A DNA stretch of 64,000 bases, from assembly GCA_027704905.1 (NCBI GenBank), contig CM051004.1:7481373-7545372 (forward strand), read 5' to 3'. The notes beneath the pieces were generated by a model that was not told the DNA's origin, did not search any database, and saw only the letters and a list, made by a program, of their open reading frames with translations. The first letter of the stretch is position 1; each line of letters opens with the position of its first letter. The DNA comes from Muraenolepis orangiensis (Eukaryota; Chordata; Actinopteri; Gadiformes; Muraenolepididae). Below, in pieces: positions 23,501 through 38,500 of the stretch. Position numbers and translations under genes: made by a program.

Positions 23501-26500
23501 GTGCGTGTGTGCGTGTATGTTGGTGTGCGTGAACTTGTATGTTGGTGTGCGTGTAGTTATGTAGGTGAGTGTGTGGCAGTTTGTGCGTGTTGGTGTGTGC
23601 ATGTATGTTGCAGCATGTGTGCGCCGAGTGCAGGAGCGAGCGAGGACAGAGGTGAATGAGGTGAACCTCCCCGTGAGAGGAAGTAACTATTAATACAAGG
23701 CAGCAGATCTGCACTGCCCTGCCTAATGGACATCTTGACACCAGGGACACGACTATCAGTCTTCTGGGTGGGGTAGGGACGCTTGGGTGGGGCACAGGTA
23801 AAAGCTTTTTACAAACATAAGGGAGAAGAATGGCATAGGCTCGGCTGGTGAAACACACCAATCACTTGGTGGGCTAGTTTGGCTCACTGATTGAAGGACA
23901 TAGACATTTTTTGCGACGCATTGATAAGAATTGCAATGGAAATAGGCAAAGGCATTTCCTACAAGGGCACACAATTTCACCGTTATATCCATGTTTCTTT
24001 TATTTGTATAACAATCCGAACAAATATATATCCAATAAAAAAATAAATAAAAAAAAATAAGACTTGAGGATCGATGGATTTAAAATCACAAGAAATATCT
24101 CCCGCATGAGCCGCAAACCCATAGGGATCCTGGCAGCGCAGCTAAATGAAGTGACTGGGGAAAGGTAGATGCTGTGGACAGCCACTTTGAACAGATGGAT
24201 GGGAACTGCACAAGAGGTAAAAACAGACTCCCAGGTAAAGACCCGGGGCATACCTGAGATGGTGAGCTGCTGGCCAGCTCTTTGGGCGGGCTCACTGGGT
24301 TCTCTGGTTGGGGAGGGGGAGGGGGAGCGGGACCGGGTGCAGGTGGGTTCTGGGACTGGCACAGTTTCCTGTGAGAAAGAAACACACACACACACGTCAA
24401 GGATTCTGGCCCCGACTATATTTGGTTATGTCCTTTCACTGAACCAGTTTTCTATCCAACAATAGGAGATTAGGTTCCATCTAAGCCGACTTTGTATTGC
24501 CGACTTAAACTGCCGGGGGAAGATTTAATAACCGCCCCTTTAACTCATACGTGGTGGAAGGTTAAAGTGGTCCGACTGTGAGCTGTGCGTTATTCTCTGA
24601 AACACGCACGGGCCACTGATCTAGTGGCAAGATCAGCAGCTTCCCAACATCTTGAGCTGTGACCACGCGTTGCATTCTGTTCTTCCCGTTTTTTTTTTTG
24701 CTTGCGACACCATTCAGATGAGGCCTTATGACGCACAACAGTGTGTGACCCGATTACAGACTCGCAAATCTGTCACACAAAAAGCAGATTGTGGACAAAC
24801 CATACTCCACATACTTACAAGCTAAAGAAAGAACAAAAGAAAGAGAAAAAAAAGGAACCACAATCCTCCACTGACTGATGTAAACCCAGATTTTGCCTTT
24901 GGGATTTTCCCCCATTAGTTTGAAACAACTTAGTGCTTGCAATGAGTTACGTTAGTAGCGTTTCTTAATAGTATTTGTGCCGCTACAACCAAATACTTGG
25001 ACAGCAGAGGGCAGTAACACACATTAAGTGCAGTTGGGGCCCCACCCCTAAGTTAAAAGGGGGCTGGTGTCTGTAGGAGCAGAAAGCAAAGCCCGGCGGG
25101 CAGGGAGTCACACAGACAGGGGGGGGGTCATCCCAGGGGCTCAGGTAGAATGGATAATACGAGGGAGGAGCCAGCTGCTCCCGAGCAGAGACTATAAGGG
25201 GCGCGATGCAGCCGAACCTTGGAGCACTGCCACCTCACACATGGAGCAGCATGTGCTGGAACACTGTTGCGCCACAAGGCCTTTCAATCATTTAGCCGTG
25301 GTTCTTCTGTCTGAATGTCTGCTGTTGCTCTTAACTAAGGGGAGCGGGAGGAGGATGATGGGGAGGGAGGGGTTAGGGAGGTGATAAAGAGGTGGGGACG
25401 GGGTGGATAGTCCCCGAAAGGCAGGCAGTGAGTACAACTGTACAAATGTACTTTGAGCCTTATTGTTCAGACATGTTATGTTCCTTGGCCGGGGACATAA
25501 CAGATTGCATATACGTGCAAGTAGGCACGAGCAGAAATGTATGCATTACAGCATACAAAATGTGCATTTGCACAGAGAGAAAGAAGGCCTAGTTGCCCTC
25601 AGATATTACCGCAGGAATGTCTGAGCACATCATGGAGAATGTGAACTATTCCTGCTCTACTGCATCCAAAACATTGCGAGCCCTTTTGGTAAACCCATGC
25701 CAAGCCCTGAGCGATGCTGCCTGCTCTAAATATAGTTAGATGGGAGCTGGCTTTTCCTTTTCCGTTTCAGATCTTGAGAAACCATATTTTCCACTAGGAG
25801 AGGCGCCAGCCGCTTGTACTGTCAACAAAGCAAGCACACAAGACTCAATTCAATGAAATACAGAAAAACCTTGCGGGAGGACCAAAAAGGCAAAGCCACC
25901 TGCCATTTGAGCGGTTAGAAATAGCTCTGGAAATAATATTGAACCCGCGTGTGGATGTTAGAGGTTACCCTTCACCAATACATTCATGAGAAACATATCT
26001 TATGTTAAATATCATTATAATACCTTGAGATACTTTAGAAATAAGTTCAGGTTTTCCCTGAATTAGCATTTTCTCTGCCTAGGGAAAAAGCATGTCATGC
26101 TGAAGGGAGAATTCAAAATGAGGATCAGTCCTAAGGCTTTGTTCTGATTGAGCTTACTTCTGAGAAGTGTCAACCTGTGCTTTGTTTTTGTCTATGGAAT
26201 TGAACACATTGTGGTTTGAATAACGCTCGAGTAGAGCACACACGTTCCACTCTGTGGTCCAGCCGTACATTTCGGAAGGTGGAGTATCGGAAGGAAATAT
26301 ATCCGCTGCAAATGCCAGGCAATCAGCTGACAATCATAAGTACCGTAGGCCAAAATAGGTCATTGTATGCGGAGATACACAGCAGTCAGAATGAGGAAAT
26401 CAAAACACTTAAAAATTATTAACATGGGCTGGGTTAGACTCCCTGCCCTGTGCCAATGGAACACAACAGGAATGTTTTAACTAAGGGTGCTTTCACCCTA

Positions 26501-29500
26501 AGGACCCAGGCCCGGATCAGAGTAAACCTGCCCCAGAGAGTTTCGGTTTGTTTTGGGTAATGTGGACACTCTACCGTGCCACGGCCACGGATCAGCGAAG
26601 CCTACTAGAGTCTACTTGAAACGGTGGTCTCCTCTCCGGTACAATTCATGTGTACTCGAGTACGGTTAGCGTCAGGTGTGAATGCTACCGTATCCAAACA
26701 TGGAAAAGGACGCCGTTTTGTTTTATGCAAACTAATCCATCATACCTGTAAGTGTCCTGAATGTTGTGTAAAATATGTTATAGGCCGAAAGGGAAGTAAC
26801 ATCCTGTACTCAAATGAAAACGTATATAAAAGCATAATGACAAGACTATTAAATGCTAGAAGTAAAAGGTACTGCATAGAAGCCGATATACCTGATGTAA
26901 CAATGGTCAGAGTGAAACTCGACCGCCTGCTTAGTGCATAAAATGTCTCGGTAAGCAAAAGAAGCGTGGACCATCCATTTTGACTGGGCTGTATTGCTTG
27001 TAGTACCCGGCAGTCCTTTGACGATAAAATTTATATGCAAAACATGCATGCTTGAATAACATCCTAACCCTAACCAGGATACAGAACATTGCAGAAGTTG
27101 AAACTAAACTCTGAAGCCTGAAGGACAATCAGTGTGCACATAGCCGTTTACCGTTTCAAGCTTTTGATTTGGAGGTGTTCTTATTGAGAGGTCAAACTAA
27201 AGAGTGTCCATTTAGCTGCAAAAGCAGTAGTTGCCAAGTATGGACTACACATGACCCATTTTTTGACCCATTTTAAACCTAAACGGAACTAAATGCAACA
27301 TCTCGGGGTAGGCTGATGGCTACAAAAAATGATACTACAACTATACCAACTGTACTAATAATCCAATAACTACTTCATGGGATAGATGTTACAATGAGTA
27401 AATGATTCAAGAAGTAAACCATTTGCCAATTTTTTGCAATCCCCCTGAGCGGCTGATAGAGGCAATGATATCAAAGCATTGCATTGCCAACCAGAGGGAA
27501 ATCTGTCACATACCGAACAAGGATTCTCTTAAGAAGCTGCTGGTCTCCCTCAGTGTAGCCGGGCCAGTCCTTCTGAATGTCCTTAAGCAAAGAGTCCTTC
27601 AATGTGAAGGTGTTGTCTTTGCCGTTTAGGTTTGCCACCTGGAAAATCCAAAAGGCAGCTGTTGGTTTTCTCACACAACATGCACACAAACACGACAACA
27701 CACACACACAAACACGACACGCACACATGACACAACACACACCTGTTGCAGGTGGCTGTCCAGAGTGTCCTTGTCTACCGACGAAAGGCCGTCTTTCTGC
27801 AGCCTCAGGATGAGCTCTGGCTTCCTGTAAGGCTTGAGGGCCAGCAGGTGTGTGAGCCGCTCTCGGAGCGGTCTCTGCTGCGCGGCGCTCTTCTTCAGGG
27901 CGTTGCTGGAGATGATGACCGGCCTCGACGTCCTTCGCGACGGCGCAATGTCTGACAGGCCGGGGGCCGGTTTCCGGATTTGGACCTTCTTACCTAGGGA
28001 AAGGTAAGCGAGAGCCAGAAGACGTGCGATGTTAAGGTTGTAGAAGCAGGTAGTGGAATGACCAGCCATCATCACGCTGAAACATGAACCAGGCCAAGCA
28101 ACAACTACATATTTCAACTACATTACATTTTAAATGATCTTGACAGGTTATCGTGTCATCGATTGACATTCCTGGCCGGGGGGGGGGGGGGGGGGGGCCG
28201 AGAAGTCTGTTTTCCTACACACTTCTTAACGTTAACTTGAAAAGACATGAAGAGCAGCAGTATGATAACCTTCAGAAGATGATCAAGAATATCAAATTAT
28301 AGCACGGACCTAACACATTGACACTTCACACGACAGCCTCCGGTGAATTGGGTTCAGGCTCAGCTGGTGCATTACCTCCTGCCGAGGCTGAGACATAGTT
28401 TGGGTCCACAGAGAATATGGACTAAAGTATTTATGAGTCACTGCTGGGCAGTGAATGAAGTACACTAAAACTGGCTGTCCTCTTCAATGTCCTCTGTTCA
28501 CAGCCAATTGTGTTGAAGAAAGGAATGTGACAATTCAACTAATGATCATACACATACAATTTTACCTTCAAAGTAATTTGAGGCAATTGCTTGTGCATAA
28601 ATGAATGACTAAACTCTGATTCATTCTACAGTCTGCGCTAAATAATAAGTGTATGTAGCACTTGGTAGCAGGGCTACCAAGTGAAAAAAAAAAAAGCCAT
28701 AAAGTTGATGTGTTGCACAGTGAATACACTCGTTTCACTTCGGTGTGTCAGTTTCCAAATTAAATCTGTAGCTTTCGGGAAACTAGAATTAAAAGCAAAG
28801 CCGTCTCCGCCGCTGGACTAGACAGCGGCATACTGGGTGTGAGTTCTCATCTGTGTATGCATTTCATGCATTGTATGCCAAATTTTAGTCATTGAGGTGC
28901 TGGTAACAAGTGAGCCATAGTGACAAGTGTTGGCCGCCAGCCATGTAGCCCCAAACCCAAACACCAGGTGTGGTCCAGAGAGAGCCTGCTCTCTCTGGGT
29001 GAGCAGAGCTATGGGCTCATACAAGCCATCTGGGTCCTTGAGACGTACAGTACGGCCAAACTCATTATGGAAGGGAACAAATTATTTCCACTCGTTTGTA
29101 CATGGGTCATTGCAGCTATGCTTACACGAGTTAGCTGACAATGACAACAAGTAAAGAAGAATTTATAAAAAAATGGAAAAAGGGTATTTTTGGGCCAGTA
29201 CAATAAATATGAGGTAGTCATCAGGGGTAATAATTATCCATATCCAATAATGATAATAACAATACTAGTGGATGGCCCAATGGCTCTGCAAAGCCAGACC
29301 TTTACGAAAGGCACCTGTGGCACAGGAGTCTGCAAGGTGGTCTCCATGTTATCTTACCGACGTATCGGCCACCAGGCTTGATGACGATGGCTCCCCTGCT
29401 GCGAGTCTCCTCCTCCACCAGCGCCATGCTCTGCCTGGCCTTCTGGTACGAGTCATCGGTGGCGCATACCGTGATCTTGTCCTGGATCCCCGCCAAAGAG

Positions 29501-32500
29501 TCCAGCTGAATGCTGCCTTCACTGTGTCAAGAGACGGAGCCAGGAAAAGTTATGGAAACGTTTGGGCGGAATTACAGGAAAATATAATTACAATAATAGT
29601 CAATATTTTAACTGGAAGCGCTGGACGGTATCGCCAGACCGCTTCAGGGAATAATATGCAAGATGGCTTTTACAGGAGTACAAAAAGTGACAGCAATAGC
29701 GTCTGAATCATACTTCAATGAATATTCATTGCACAGCGCATGGGGGCAAAGTGTAACAGAGCCAAAAACTCAGTAAACATCCTTGATTACGCCCCGCTTC
29801 TGAGCCAAGCTATCACTGCTACAACAACTAGTCCAGTGCATACCAATGACGAGCACGACGTGGCTAACAGCATCTACCCGTTTGTGTCTTTCCACCCAAC
29901 GGTGGATTCCCACATTACGAATCATTGCACCATCAAATCTCATCCTTTCCTGGCTCCTCCCGGAGCTCTTTGATACCCCTCCACTTTAATGAGCGCTTGG
30001 CAGGAAATGGGACAGCGCCGACATCAGTCCGTGCAGCACAGCGCGGTTGTGAAGGTTTGTATTGGAATAAGAGGCTCCGCACAGAGACGGGGATTACCTC
30101 CAACTGACCCCTTGTTGGGAATATTTTCACAACAGGGGTGTCATAAGGAATCAAAGGAGAAGTTTCCACTCCCCCCAAAGAAATGTTGCTAGATAGGGAG
30201 TAGGGACAGATGCATGAAGAAAAAGCTCCAATGTGCGTGCGGGTTTGCATCTACCGCCTTCCATGAAGCTTGAGTTCCTTCAGGAGGAATACCTCTTTTA
30301 GAGCACTAAGGAGTCTGATACATCAGTATAGTGACCTAGTGATCTATTTTAAGCCAATAATTTCACTGCATGCTCTCAGTGCTCGCTTTCTCCCCCTCAA
30401 GGTTAGTGTCAAGACCCAACCTGGCATAAGGAAAGGGCCTGGTAGCCTGCCACCAGGGTTTCTATATTAGTCTACTGCTGCGGGGGGCCGTGTGAAGGCT
30501 CACCTGGTGATGAACTGCTGGATGCAGTCAAAGCTGCCCTGGGGGTTGTCTCGCCCCACGTTAGACAGGTAGAACGTAAATGTCCGCAGTTCATTTGGAT
30601 TTTCCGGCCGCGGTATTGAGATTTTCTGCAAAAGACGAGGGGGAAAACATGAGGAGACCAAAATGATTCCATTCAAATTCATTTTGGCATTGGTTTACCA
30701 CAAACAAAGCCAATGATGCTAGCAACACGGCCAGCTGTATCACGGCTGCAGTTTGCCTTGACCAGATGACGGTGAAACAATGTTCGGGTGGAAATTAGAT
30801 TAACTGAGCCGTATGGGTCTGATTTTGGCTGGAAACAGTTACACCCCTAACACATACACTTCTTATTTAGCGCAGACTGTACAATGAATCAGAGTTTAGT
30901 CATTAATTGCAAATGCAAATGAGTGAAGGTGTCTGTGAAGGTGAGGCCCCAAATTCCTTTGAAGGCAAAATTGTATGTGTATGATCATTAGTTGAATTGT
31001 CACATTCCTTTCTTCAACACAATTGGCAATACAAACAAAATATAGCTTTATGGAGTAGATATTCAGAGACTTGACAAATCTATACACAAATCAAAGCGTT
31101 CCTTCTTGGCAACATTGGCAGTGAAAAGCCAAAATAAAGCCAGTAAAGACAGCCAATATCACCATCTTCCAGCTTTGACTGACCGTTTTGTGCATGTAAA
31201 AAAATATTCAAAAACACAACCATCTTTGGTCATTTAGAGCCCATTAAATCCTCATAATTACCTTCCTGTCACACCGCAAATGTTATCCTTCACCTGTTCC
31301 CATCTGCGTCACTATGAAATAGAACCGCTGCCCTCTAATTATAAATCTGGTTTGTTTTTGGTTCCAAAGGGGAAATTATCTTGGCCAATGAACAATGCAG
31401 TGCAGAAGTCTCACTGAAAAACCCAGGACAGTTTTGGACAGAGCACCACAAACGCATCTTTAAAGCGTAATATAAGGGAGAGCAGACACGGCACCACTGG
31501 GTAAAACCAAAGCGTTCCCATGTTGACGTTTATTTGCTATGGTCAACCCTAGGCACAAGATGAAAGTCAGCATTGCCAAAGAGAAGCGAGAAGGTTTGAC
31601 TGAAAGTCTTGAAAATAAGTAGGTCTAAAAAGAAGTGTGACATGAGGTGGCAGGTCAAGCCGAGGGACAACGAGGGGAAACGGTGTAGTCCGACTGACCC
31701 TTTGTCAAGTCACATTTTCTGAGCCTGAATTAAAACAATGTTCAGACTAACCGGGTGAGCGACACATTTAGACGTGATCACAACAGGAATGATGGGTTTC
31801 TTTTGGGGGCGATCCTGCCTAGACAATCCAGTTCCCAGTTACCGGTCGGTAGACTTAACCCTAGATCAGTGCATAAGTAATCCCCGGCTTCTTCATCAGG
31901 GCTAGGGCCACCGTGCTGCACTGCATGGCTGTAGGTGGCTCAGCTTTGTTTACCCAAGGTCCAAACACATGTGAAGCTTGCAGGTGGTCAACTATAAATA
32001 AACCTGCCGTCCCTTCCCTTAGAAACCCCAGGCTCTCGGTCATCCGAGACACTGGAACATGACGCTCCCTCTGCCGCCACTGCTGCAGCCTTTTACAAGG
32101 AGCTCAGTCAAGATTACTCCTGATCCAGTTTAACCAGCTCTCTGGGTCAAAGTCCACATCATTGTGGTGGTCTACGTCAGCGGCACAACACGGTCACTTG
32201 AACATAATTGTAGCATAACAGTGGAGGACAAAAACAACGTGAATTTCACTCTCACAAAAAGCAAAAAAAACAAACATGGCATTTAGAATAGATTTGATTT
32301 TCAGCTGACAGTATCCCAAACCACTGCTAGGAAGCACCCAAAATGTGACATTATTTATTTATTTTTACTTGCAATGAACCACGATAAAATACTTGTTAAT
32401 CACTTAATTTGAATAGAATAGTTAAAAAATAAATATAGCTAAACAGTTCCATCAAGAGAAAGACTTACATTTAGAGTGAATAGTAAGAATGCTTTAATGT

Positions 32501-35500
32501 GGCTCTTATTCAGATTTGGTTTATTTGACAAGTATTGTATCATGTTTAAGGTACAATGTACAGTGAAATGTTATAGCCAGCTCAGAAAATTACAAAAATA
32601 CCCCCAAAAAAATGACACAATATTTACATAATTGCAGTATCTGGTGTCAAAATGTACAGTACAATCCAGCATGATCAGATCATCCAGCATTAGCAGGTTT
32701 ACATATTCTTGCAGAGAAGTTGAGAAAAAAAAGAAAGAAAAAAAAGTAAAAAAAGAATATAAAACAGCCATTGGAGCAACAAACCATGTGCAAAACAATG
32801 AAGTCAAGGTGCACGTTACTATTACACCATGAAACAAACTATTGTGACTAGCGTCTGCCAAATGCCCTAAATGTAAATGTAAATGTAACATGCACAAGTT
32901 GGTCAGAACCTTGTTTGCACCATAGTGGGCAACAAGCTGGGACTAACATGCGCTCACAGTAGCACTTTTTTCACTTTGAAAGTCACTTGTCACAAGTCAC
33001 TTTGGATAAAAACGTAAAAAGTTGTTGCTTAATGACTAAGGAAAACTGTTGTAGGTGTGGACTTGTTGGACTGGAGCATTCCATTATTAGAATCATTCAT
33101 GATTAACATCCTGATTGGACAGACACTGTGCCAAAGTAGACGACAAACCTTACAGGAAACCTAATGTGTAGGAGAACAACTCATACAGCACGCCTTCCGA
33201 GAAGGACCAAAGAAAACCTGTGGAAGTTCCGGTTTCGTTTTTCTTTACCACACCGTTTAAGATCATTTTTAGAGACGGTGTGTGGGGTCACTAGATGACC
33301 GGTAAATGACAGAAAGGTTGTATAGTTTTATAAGGAGGCCTAATGACATGATGCAGCTGGTTATGAGCTTGGTGGTGTTTGACCGTTGGAACAAGACCAG
33401 CCATGACTACGGCGTCTGGACCCCACAGAGAACTGCAGTCACAAAGGCAACATTACGCCTGTACATAGTAATGCTCTTGCCGATAGACAGGAGAGGGATG
33501 TTGAGTGTGTCCGTTTGTGAAACCAGAGATGATTAAGAGGCAGTGGAAGTGGCTGAAAGGCACAGGGGAGTGACTAAGTCCAATTCCTGACTCACGCGGT
33601 AGAGGCCGGCTGAAGGAAGAAGGGGGGGTATCTGAGGGTTGGGGCTCCTCCGAAACAAAATGACCCATCGGAAACAAGCTCAGACATAGTTAGGAATAGT
33701 TGCCCACACACAACAAAACTGATAGAGCATTGTAATGTCTGACATATAGATCATTTAATCATTCTGAACTCACTTTAGCGTGAATTTGGCCATATGTCCC
33801 ATATGGCCAACGACAACTTTCAAAATAGGTTTCATATCCTATTGGTCCACTTTAGAGTTGGTCCTGAATTGAGTTAGTCAAAATGTGAGTGCAAATTTAC
33901 ACTAAGATTTAAGTCGACTCATAGCAGACAATTGACGTGTGAACATTGTGTAGCAATTTAAACTTTATATGTCAACAGTGAATGTCAAGAGCAAGAGGCA
34001 ACCAAAAGCCAATGCAAGCAGTCTACAGTGTCTCAGACATTGACAGAACTGTGAATATTTTCTACTTTTAGATGTGAACATCAGACGGTGAACCAATAGT
34101 TTTAACAATTCACTTTAATTTAAAGCAGCACATAAAAAAAACAAGGTGAGATGGCCAAATTGCTGTAGAGTTAAATATGGCCCAATTGATGTGGAGAAGG
34201 AAAACTCCCTAACCAGAACCAACTCACCCTCAAATGTACGCATGGGTTAGTACCCAGTTGTTAAAAATCCCCAAATCCAAGTTCCAAAACACTTGTCCAG
34301 AACTTGAATAAGTTAGCTTTTCAAGATGGAACAAGGAGTCACGGTACAACAAGAAGAACAAAGTAGCAGCCCAAAGGAAAAATTACACTGGAAACACACA
34401 AATGTTGAGCTTGAGTGGAGAAACCAGCGCGCTCAAACAGTCGTTGGCATTCGTGCATGTTTGAAGCACCTGGTAAATAAAGCCAAAAAAAACGTAAAGC
34501 AGACCAACACGCAAAACGCAGAGCAATGCTCAGGTAATAAGAACATCTTTATTTTTGAGTAAAAATAACTAACGCAAAACACAATATAAGCGTGTCAGGA
34601 GAACACCACAAATCATTACATTAGAAGCACAAACAGCTGTGTCGGGCTGTGTTTTGCAGCAAGTGAAACACAACATAATTGAAATATGAAAGATTGCTTG
34701 TGGGCAAAACAACTGGTTTTGTGGGCAACAATAGATTCTGTCGACTGCCACCATCAACCAGCTGTAGACACTGGAACTTCACACCAACACACTACCATTA
34801 GCCTCACTGCGGTCGGCATTCTGCAAAGGACAAAAATACCCCACATAAAAACGTACTGCACTTTGAACATTCTAAAGCTTTCACTTACTTGCAACACTTC
34901 CATGCGAGTAAGTTTAACCAAGTTCAGACTATAAAGTGTGTTGTTGTGGACACAGCATTAACAAACAAACAAAATGTTAAGAAATTAACAATTTAGATTA
35001 GATTCAAATTGATTGTCATCGCACAGCAATGTACAGTACAGCAAAAATAGTTTGGCATCTAACCAGAGTGCAAATGTTGCAGTAAAATGCATGGTAATAT
35101 ATAATATGTACATATATTATATGTATATAATGTATATATAATAATGAAATAAATAATGTTTATACTAAACGCATGTTGTGATATAATTGCTGGGCAATAT
35201 CTTCTTACCATTAGTGTCTTCAAAAATGTACGACATGAAATGCCAATGTCGAAATTGTACTATGATTGATTGAAACGATAAACACATTTCTAAGCAATAA
35301 ATATATTTTCTGGCCACCTCCGCTACCTGCTCTGGGGTCTCATTCATATCCATTACGTATGCACTAAACGGGGCCTGAAAGAGGCATCCGCCAAAGAATT
35401 TTTAATCTACAAAAAAATGTATTGATGGTACAATGTGTGCGCCTGTATGTCAACTTCTGACCTATTGCGTACGAACATTTTGGAAACGGCGATTGTGAGG

Positions 35501-38500
35501 TGGTGAATCTAAGCCAGATTGTATAATGATGTCTCACGCATTTAATTTCCCTGAATAGCAAAGTTAGTATAGATCCAGGTTATCGTAAACATTCAAATCA
35601 GTTATTATTATTTGAACTTGTGCTTGTAGTGAGCCAGCCATACATATGCCATAAGAACCTTTCAATTTGAAAAGCCTCAGTCAATCTTAAAATCAAAGTC
35701 TTCTCAATATATTTCATCAGCATCGTCTCACCATCACATTCCCCAACTCGGAAGCACAACAGAGACTGTAGGGTAACTAACTTATGTAATCATCATCATC
35801 GCATGCTTGTGGAAATCCAAGATTACATCAAAGTGAAATCAAGAAATTGCCAAACTGAGCGCTAATAGATTTTCCAATACTGTGCATTTATCACCAAGTA
35901 CAACTGAGTTGTTTGTGTGTAAAACCCATGTAGTGAACATAACTGTCCTATCCGTCCAGTCAGTTGGCGATATAACCCTTACCGTAAAGCCATGTTGGCC
36001 AATCAGAAGCCTGAAAAAGTAATAAGCGGTTCCAGAAGGCTAACGACCGCAATAAGGAAAGGGGAATCCTGTGAGGACTGATGGTGAAGTCGAGTTATTC
36101 CTTAATGTCACACTAATATAAAAGCTAGCAAAACTGGTAGCACATTCCGGACTCCTACATATCTAAAGGTAGTGGGAGAGTAACTGTACTGTATTGTATT
36201 TGCGTAAACAGTTCTGTTGGCATGGTTAAAACACTAGTTTTAGCACCATTGTGGCTGCATCTTGCCATTGCACATTAGGCGACGAAAAGGCACACATGCC
36301 ACGTCAAACAAAAAGGAAAGAATAGTACATACGGTCGTAACAAGCCAAAAACTGTTTCTGAAAATCTTCACTGCGGAAGACACCACAGTCATTCATCGGC
36401 CTGATAAGCGAGGACGACGAAACAGTACAGAGATGAGGTAGTCCGGCTGACACGATGGTGCAAGGACAACAGCCTAGTACTAAACGTCAGCAAGACTAAG
36501 GAGCTCATAGTGGACTTCAGGAGCCACTGGGGAACCCACTCCACCATCAGCCTGGACAGGACACCGGTGGAAGTAGTCCGCTGCTTTTGTTCCCTAGGGC
36601 TACAGATTTCCGACGACCTGGACTCGAAACACGGAGGTCATGCTGAAGAAAGCACACCAGCACCTATATGCCCTGCGGTGCCTCAGGAAAAGCGGACTAG
36701 GTTAACGGTGGCTAGTAAACTTTTACCGTGGCACTGTAGAGTGTCCTGACGAGTGGGGTAACTGTGTGGTACGGCAACACCACTGCACAGGACAAGAAAG
36801 CCATCCAGAGGACGGCAGAAAAGATAATCGGGTCTGCACTTCCATGCATTGATGAGATCTTCAGGACCCGATGTCGGAATAAGACCATCTCCATCACTAA
36901 GGACTGCAACCACCCTGGGCACCATCTCTTTCCCCCCTACAGTCCGGTCGCCAGTTCCGCAGCATCCGTACAAGGACTACCAGGTTCAAGGATCGTTTTT
37001 ATCCAAGGCAGTGTGCCTACTGAACTGCTAGGAGTGCTGCCCCTATCATAACATTGTCATCATCATTACCCTATCATACTTTGCTGGACATTCTGGACTC
37101 AATACAATTACTGCACTGTATTCATGATGCTGCTGCACTACTGGCTCTTTAAATGCTTTTAAATCTTTTTGCACAATTCCATCAGTCACTTTATTATTCT
37201 TTTTATGTTCATTTTTTTTATTGTGTATAGTATTATTTTTATAGAATTGTTTTAGAAATTCATACTGCAGGAGGGAATGTAAGAGGGGAGTAAGCATTCC
37301 ATTGTACTTAACCAATAAAAATCTTGTATCTAGGAGCTCTGCAAAATATTTCAGTGACCTAAAACACAGTTTGCGTGTGGACACAAGGCACATGGAAAAA
37401 GCTTTAAAAAAAAGACCTGTGTACGTGTGGACTAGGCCCAAGTCTTTTTTTTGGGGGGGCACAAGCATTTTTCGTATGGATCATCCTACAGTTTTATAAA
37501 TGAGACCCCAGGTCTTAATTCAAATGTCATCAAAAAAGGAAGAGTGAAAATAACGCACGAGTGCCCTAATCTTGGTGTCATTATTGCCAACTGAACAATG
37601 AAAAGGAAAAATGTCTCTCACGCACATGCTTTGTTGACATTTCACATTTCCCAAATGTTGCTTGGTATCAACCACCCAGATGCAGGTGCAGTCAGTGAAG
37701 TATCATACTTTTTTTTTTACCCAATCAGATCGAGTGCGGAGAGTACGAGTGCAACAGAAAAATAAAAAGCATTTATTCACATTTACAACCAGTGGCAGTA
37801 TACTGTGGGCTTGTGTAGCTTCTCATGGTGCAAATGAGGTTCTCACCGGCATAGCAGGCTATTCCCTGCCTACAAACTTTACTGAGACGGCAAGACATGT
37901 TTAGAAAGACCACACTACAGGCAGAACAGAGGATGTGAACTAGATACATACTTCACATCTCACAACCTGGTCAGGTTGGTTAAACGCAATGGGAAATAAC
38001 CTACAAATGAAATATTTCTAATTGTCAGCATCCGCAGCAAACAGAGTAAACGAGGCCGATACAGCTCCTTGGATGTGAATGTTTAGCAGGGCTGCTCCAT
38101 AACTTATGAGAGTGTGAGACGCTAGTACTAGGGTCTTACCAAGTAGATTGTTTGCTTGTTAGTTGTATTGTTCTTTTGTTTGCCAACTTATTGTACTTTT
38201 ACCTGAGCACTGGTTCAGTTCTTGAAGACTTGTTTAGGAATGAAATGCACTTATGACTTCTGGTGACAAATTGTTCTCTTGCATACCTTTGTTAAATGCA
38301 CTATTGTAAGTCTCTTTGGACAAAAGTGTCTGCTAAATTAATGTAATGTAATGAAAACAAATGCATATAAAAGAATATTACACTGTGATCACTCAAAGCG
38401 CTTTTACAATGAATGATCCTCATTTGCTTCCCCCAACTCGCGCACACAGACAATGAGGGACAGCTGCATTGAGCAAAAAAACAAAAAGCCCACCATGAAG

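Larger units (their letters stand above)
19865..24253. other. ELL intron 7 with nested mobile elements
   Basis: 4.4 kb. Holds the minisatellite halves, hAT-like element and Tc1 element described separately. 23621-24253 shows no recognised feature. Confidence 0.75.

Noticed and set aside
20548..23659. Cys/Val-rich frames on both sides of the Tc1 element
   Set aside because: Produced by the GT-rich minisatellite.
26480..26700. Non-autonomous DNA transposon
   Set aside because: The GTGCTTTCAC and GTGTGAATGC ends are suggestive but I could not find matching inverted ends with a target duplication.
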